A stretch of DNA of 7,640 nucleotides from an uncultured Erysipelotrichaceae bacterium (GTDB lineage: Bacteria > Bacillota_I > Bacilli_A > Erysipelotrichales > Erysipelotrichaceae). Below, piece after piece: positions 6,104 to 7,640 of the stretch (the first letter of the stretch is position 1; every line of letters starts with the position of its first letter). Position numbers and translations under genes: made by a program. The DNA is taken from the NCBI GenBank assembly GCA_902803275.1, contig CADCPE010000172.1:1-7640 (forward strand), given 5' to 3'. Below the pieces are notes generated by a model. That model was not told the origin of the DNA. It made no database searches and saw only the letters and a program-made list of their open reading frames with translations.

Positions 6104-7510
6104 TCAGTCAACCATTACATTGTCAAGATCGACATCCTTTGTCTCTCTGACAAAGAACATCATGATCGCCAATGAAATGACCATCAGCGGCAGATAAGCG
6201 ATCGTCAGAACAAACGGCAGGTTGGTCGATCCGGCAAGGACTGTTACCACGTTGTTGTAGATCATATTAAAGCCGGTGCCAAACATGCCGATCAGCTGCA
6301 TTGAACCGACAACGGAAGCACGCATCTCGGTCGGAGTTGATTCGGAAGTAATGACGAAATAGATCATATCCGAAATAGACCACAGACCCGCAATGGAGAT
6401 ACCGTACGCAAGACCGGTGATGTATGGATTGAGCGGATTGAGACAGCCATAGGCAAAGACGCCCAGACCTGCAGCAGCCCATAAGCCAAGGATCAGCGCA
6501 GACTTTTTACGGCCCAGCGAGTCAGTGATGAAACCGCCGACGACCGTAAAGACACCGTTGATGATCGGATAGAACATCAGGAAGATATTTATGGCATCGA
6601 CATTCATGACGCCGTTATATTTGCCTGCTTCAAGCATGGCCTGATATTTGCCGGTATAACCGGTCGAGAAAGCCATCAGCAAGGCAACGATCGCGATCGC
6701 TCTGGTCTGTCTGTTGGTGAAGATAAACTTGAAAGCCGACAGGACAGTCACATCCTTCTTTTTGCTTTCTTCAGCAGCCGCGGCTTCAGCCTTGGCAGCC
6801 GCTTCTCTTTCTTCTTCTGAAGATCTGAGATATTCAAGTCTTTTCTGCGTATAGACCGGAGTTTCCCTTACCAGATAGATAGCGGCGATACCGATCGCAA
6901 AGGCCAGGATGATCGGAATGATGAAGACGTTTCTCCAGGTACTAGGTACAGCGTCATTGACAAACATCTTGACGAAAAGGCCCAACGATGAGACCGAGAT
7001 CAGCGCAATGCCCTTGGTTATCGAGCACAGCTTGGCGCGGTGCTCCTTCGGGGCACATTCCATGATGTATATGACCTGAACATCGTTCGGGGTAAAAAAC
7101 GTCATTATGACAGCACCGATGACATAGACGACGATACTCTTGGAGATGATGCATACCAGCATGCCTACGCCCATTCCCAGGGTATTGATTATCAAGAACA
7201 GTCTGCGTCCGTATTTGTCGGCCATGGATTTGTAAAACGGGGAGATCAGAAAAGACAGATATCCGGCCATCGTTACAAAACCCAAAGTTGCAGATGCATT
7301 ATCGTATTCCGTCGACGGATAGACGACATTGAACAGATCTCTTGTCGTCTGAACATCAACAACACCTCTGACATTGGATGCCAGTTCGTCAACGATATAG
7401 ACGATACTCAGCACCACGATTAAAATCGCGAAATAGTGCTTGTGGCCATGAAAGGCACTCGCTTTTTCCAAACGCTCTATTTCGCGTTTTTCTTTTTCCT
7501 GTTTAGTCAT
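6104..7510 (-). CDS. Major facilitator superfamily transporter, probably sugar/glycoside uptake
   Basis: 468 residues with twelve predicted membrane helices (approximately 26-44, 75-93, 103-122, 126-146, 164-184, 193-213, 269-283, 306-328, 336-355, 362-386, 398-420, 431-453). The MFS motif A loop appears in both halves: SMADKYGRR (95-103) and FITDSLGRKK (327-336). A second repeated motif, E..P.E.RA, occurs at 151-159 and 390-398, and RETPVY and RETKD follow helices 6 and 12, as in the sugar/organic-acid porter group. The central cytoplasmic loop (214-268) contains an Ala/Glu/Lys-rich helix (231-252). The N-terminus is charged and cytoplasmic. The ATG at 7510 has AAGGAG (7525-7520) at 9 bases. 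First gene of the operon with the hydrolase and GH42 enzyme, so a galactoside or related sugar is the likely cargo; this is inferred from context only. Confidence 0.9.
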   Translation of the reverse strand: MTKQEKEKREIERLEKASAFHGHKHYFAILIVVLSIVYIVDELASNVRGVVDVQTTRDLFNVVYPSTEYDNASATLGFVTMAGYLSFLISPFYKSMADKYGRRLFLIINTLGMGVGMLVCIISKSIVVYVIGAVIMTFFTPNDVQVIYIMECAPKEHRAKLCSITKGIALISVSSLGLFVKMFVNDAVPSTWRNVFIIPIILAFAIGIAAIYLVRETPVYTQKRLEYLRSSEEEREAAAKAEAAAAEESKKKDVTVLSAFKFIFTNRQTRAIAIVALLMAFSTGYTGKYQAMLEAGKYNGVMNVDAINIFLMFYPIINGVFTVVGGFITDSLGRKKSALILGLWAAAGLGVFAYGCLNPLNPYITGLAYGISIAGLWSISDMIYFVITSESTPTEMRASVVGSMQLIGMFGTGFNMIYNNVVTVLAGSTNLPFVLTIAYLPLMVISLAIMMFFVRETKDVDLDNVMVD

Positions 7511-7541
7511 ATTATCAAGCTCCTTATAGACTAGTAACTTT

Positions 7542-7570
7542 ATTATAAAATAAAAACGAGGTAATGACCA
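7542..7570 (-). promoter_or_regulatory. Candidate promoter of the MFS-hydrolase-GH42 operon
   Basis: On the minus strand a perfect TATAAT (7547-7542) has TGGTCA (7570-7565; 4 of 6 to TTGACA) upstream with a 17-base spacer. Transcription would start near 7535 and give a leader of about 25 bases before the ATG at 7510. The -35 box overlaps the start codon of the divergent gene, so the two promoters share one 53-base region. Confidence 0.6.
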
Positions 7571-7640
7571 TTAAGAGATTGAATAAAGAAATCCTAAAAA
7601 GACTTGAAGACAGACCCACGATCACCAGAACCGTCGCTTT
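7564..7640 (+). CDS. Start of a divergent gene, product unknown (partial)
   Basis: The frame from ATG 7564 stays open to the window edge and gives 25 residues beginning MTIKRLNKEILKRLEDR. They are rich in Lys/Arg and predicted helical. I do not recognise the family. A stop codon (TAA, 7546-7548) lies upstream in frame, so the start is at or after this ATG unless an atypical codon is used. The only Shine-Dalgarno-like sequence, GAGG (7558-7561), is just 2 bases from the ATG, which is unusually close. A -10-like TATAAA (7544-7549) would give a very short leader. A divergent gene beside a sugar operon is often its regulator, but 25 residues cannot show that here. Confidence 0.5.
   Translation, partial: MTIKRLNKEILKRLEDRPTITRTVA

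Overview
The window looks like a moderately AT-rich Bacillota (Firmicutes) chromosome, probably a gut-type anaerobe. Supports are the strong AAGGAG-type ribosome binding sites, tightly packed genes, short U-tailed terminators and TATAAT -10 boxes. The family cannot be fixed from sequence alone. No tRNA, rRNA, CRISPR array, insertion sequence or long gene-free stretch was found; the longest gap between genes is about 70 bases.

Layout, left to right. Bases 1-540 (+) are the 3' end of a gene that probably encodes a SIS-domain (phosphosugar-binding) protein. A bidirectional hairpin terminator (about 535-561) separates it from the convergent gene block. Bases 566-3307 (-) hold two tandem paralogous genes. 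Each encodes an N-terminal TIR domain, one membrane helix and a C-terminal leucine-rich-repeat (LRR) domain. Bases 3379-7510 (-) hold a three-gene carbohydrate operon, transcribed in the order MFS transporter, membrane-anchored alpha/beta hydrolase, GH42 beta-galactosidase. Its genes overlap or lie within a few bases of each other, and it ends in a hairpin terminator. At 7564-7640 (+) is the start of a divergent gene of unknown function that runs out of the window.

How they may work together. The MFS protein would import a sugar or glycoside, the cytoplasmic GH42 enzyme would release galactose from beta-galactosides, and the hydrolase may remove ester groups or act on another substrate. The TIR-LRR pair has its own likely promoter just past the operon terminator and is probably a separate unit.

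The TIR-LRR pair is the most interesting part. The predicted topology (TIR inside, LRR outside) puts the domains on the same sides of the membrane as a Toll-like receptor, but in reversed order along the chain. The first protein has a canonical TIR with the usual Glu. The second keeps that Glu but has lost the loop containing the G..W motif, and it carries an extra C-terminal beta-solenoid-like domain. This suggests a two-component cell-surface sensor with a putatively active TIR and a degenerate TIR partner. Its role (defence, surface sensing or host interaction) cannot be read from the sequence.
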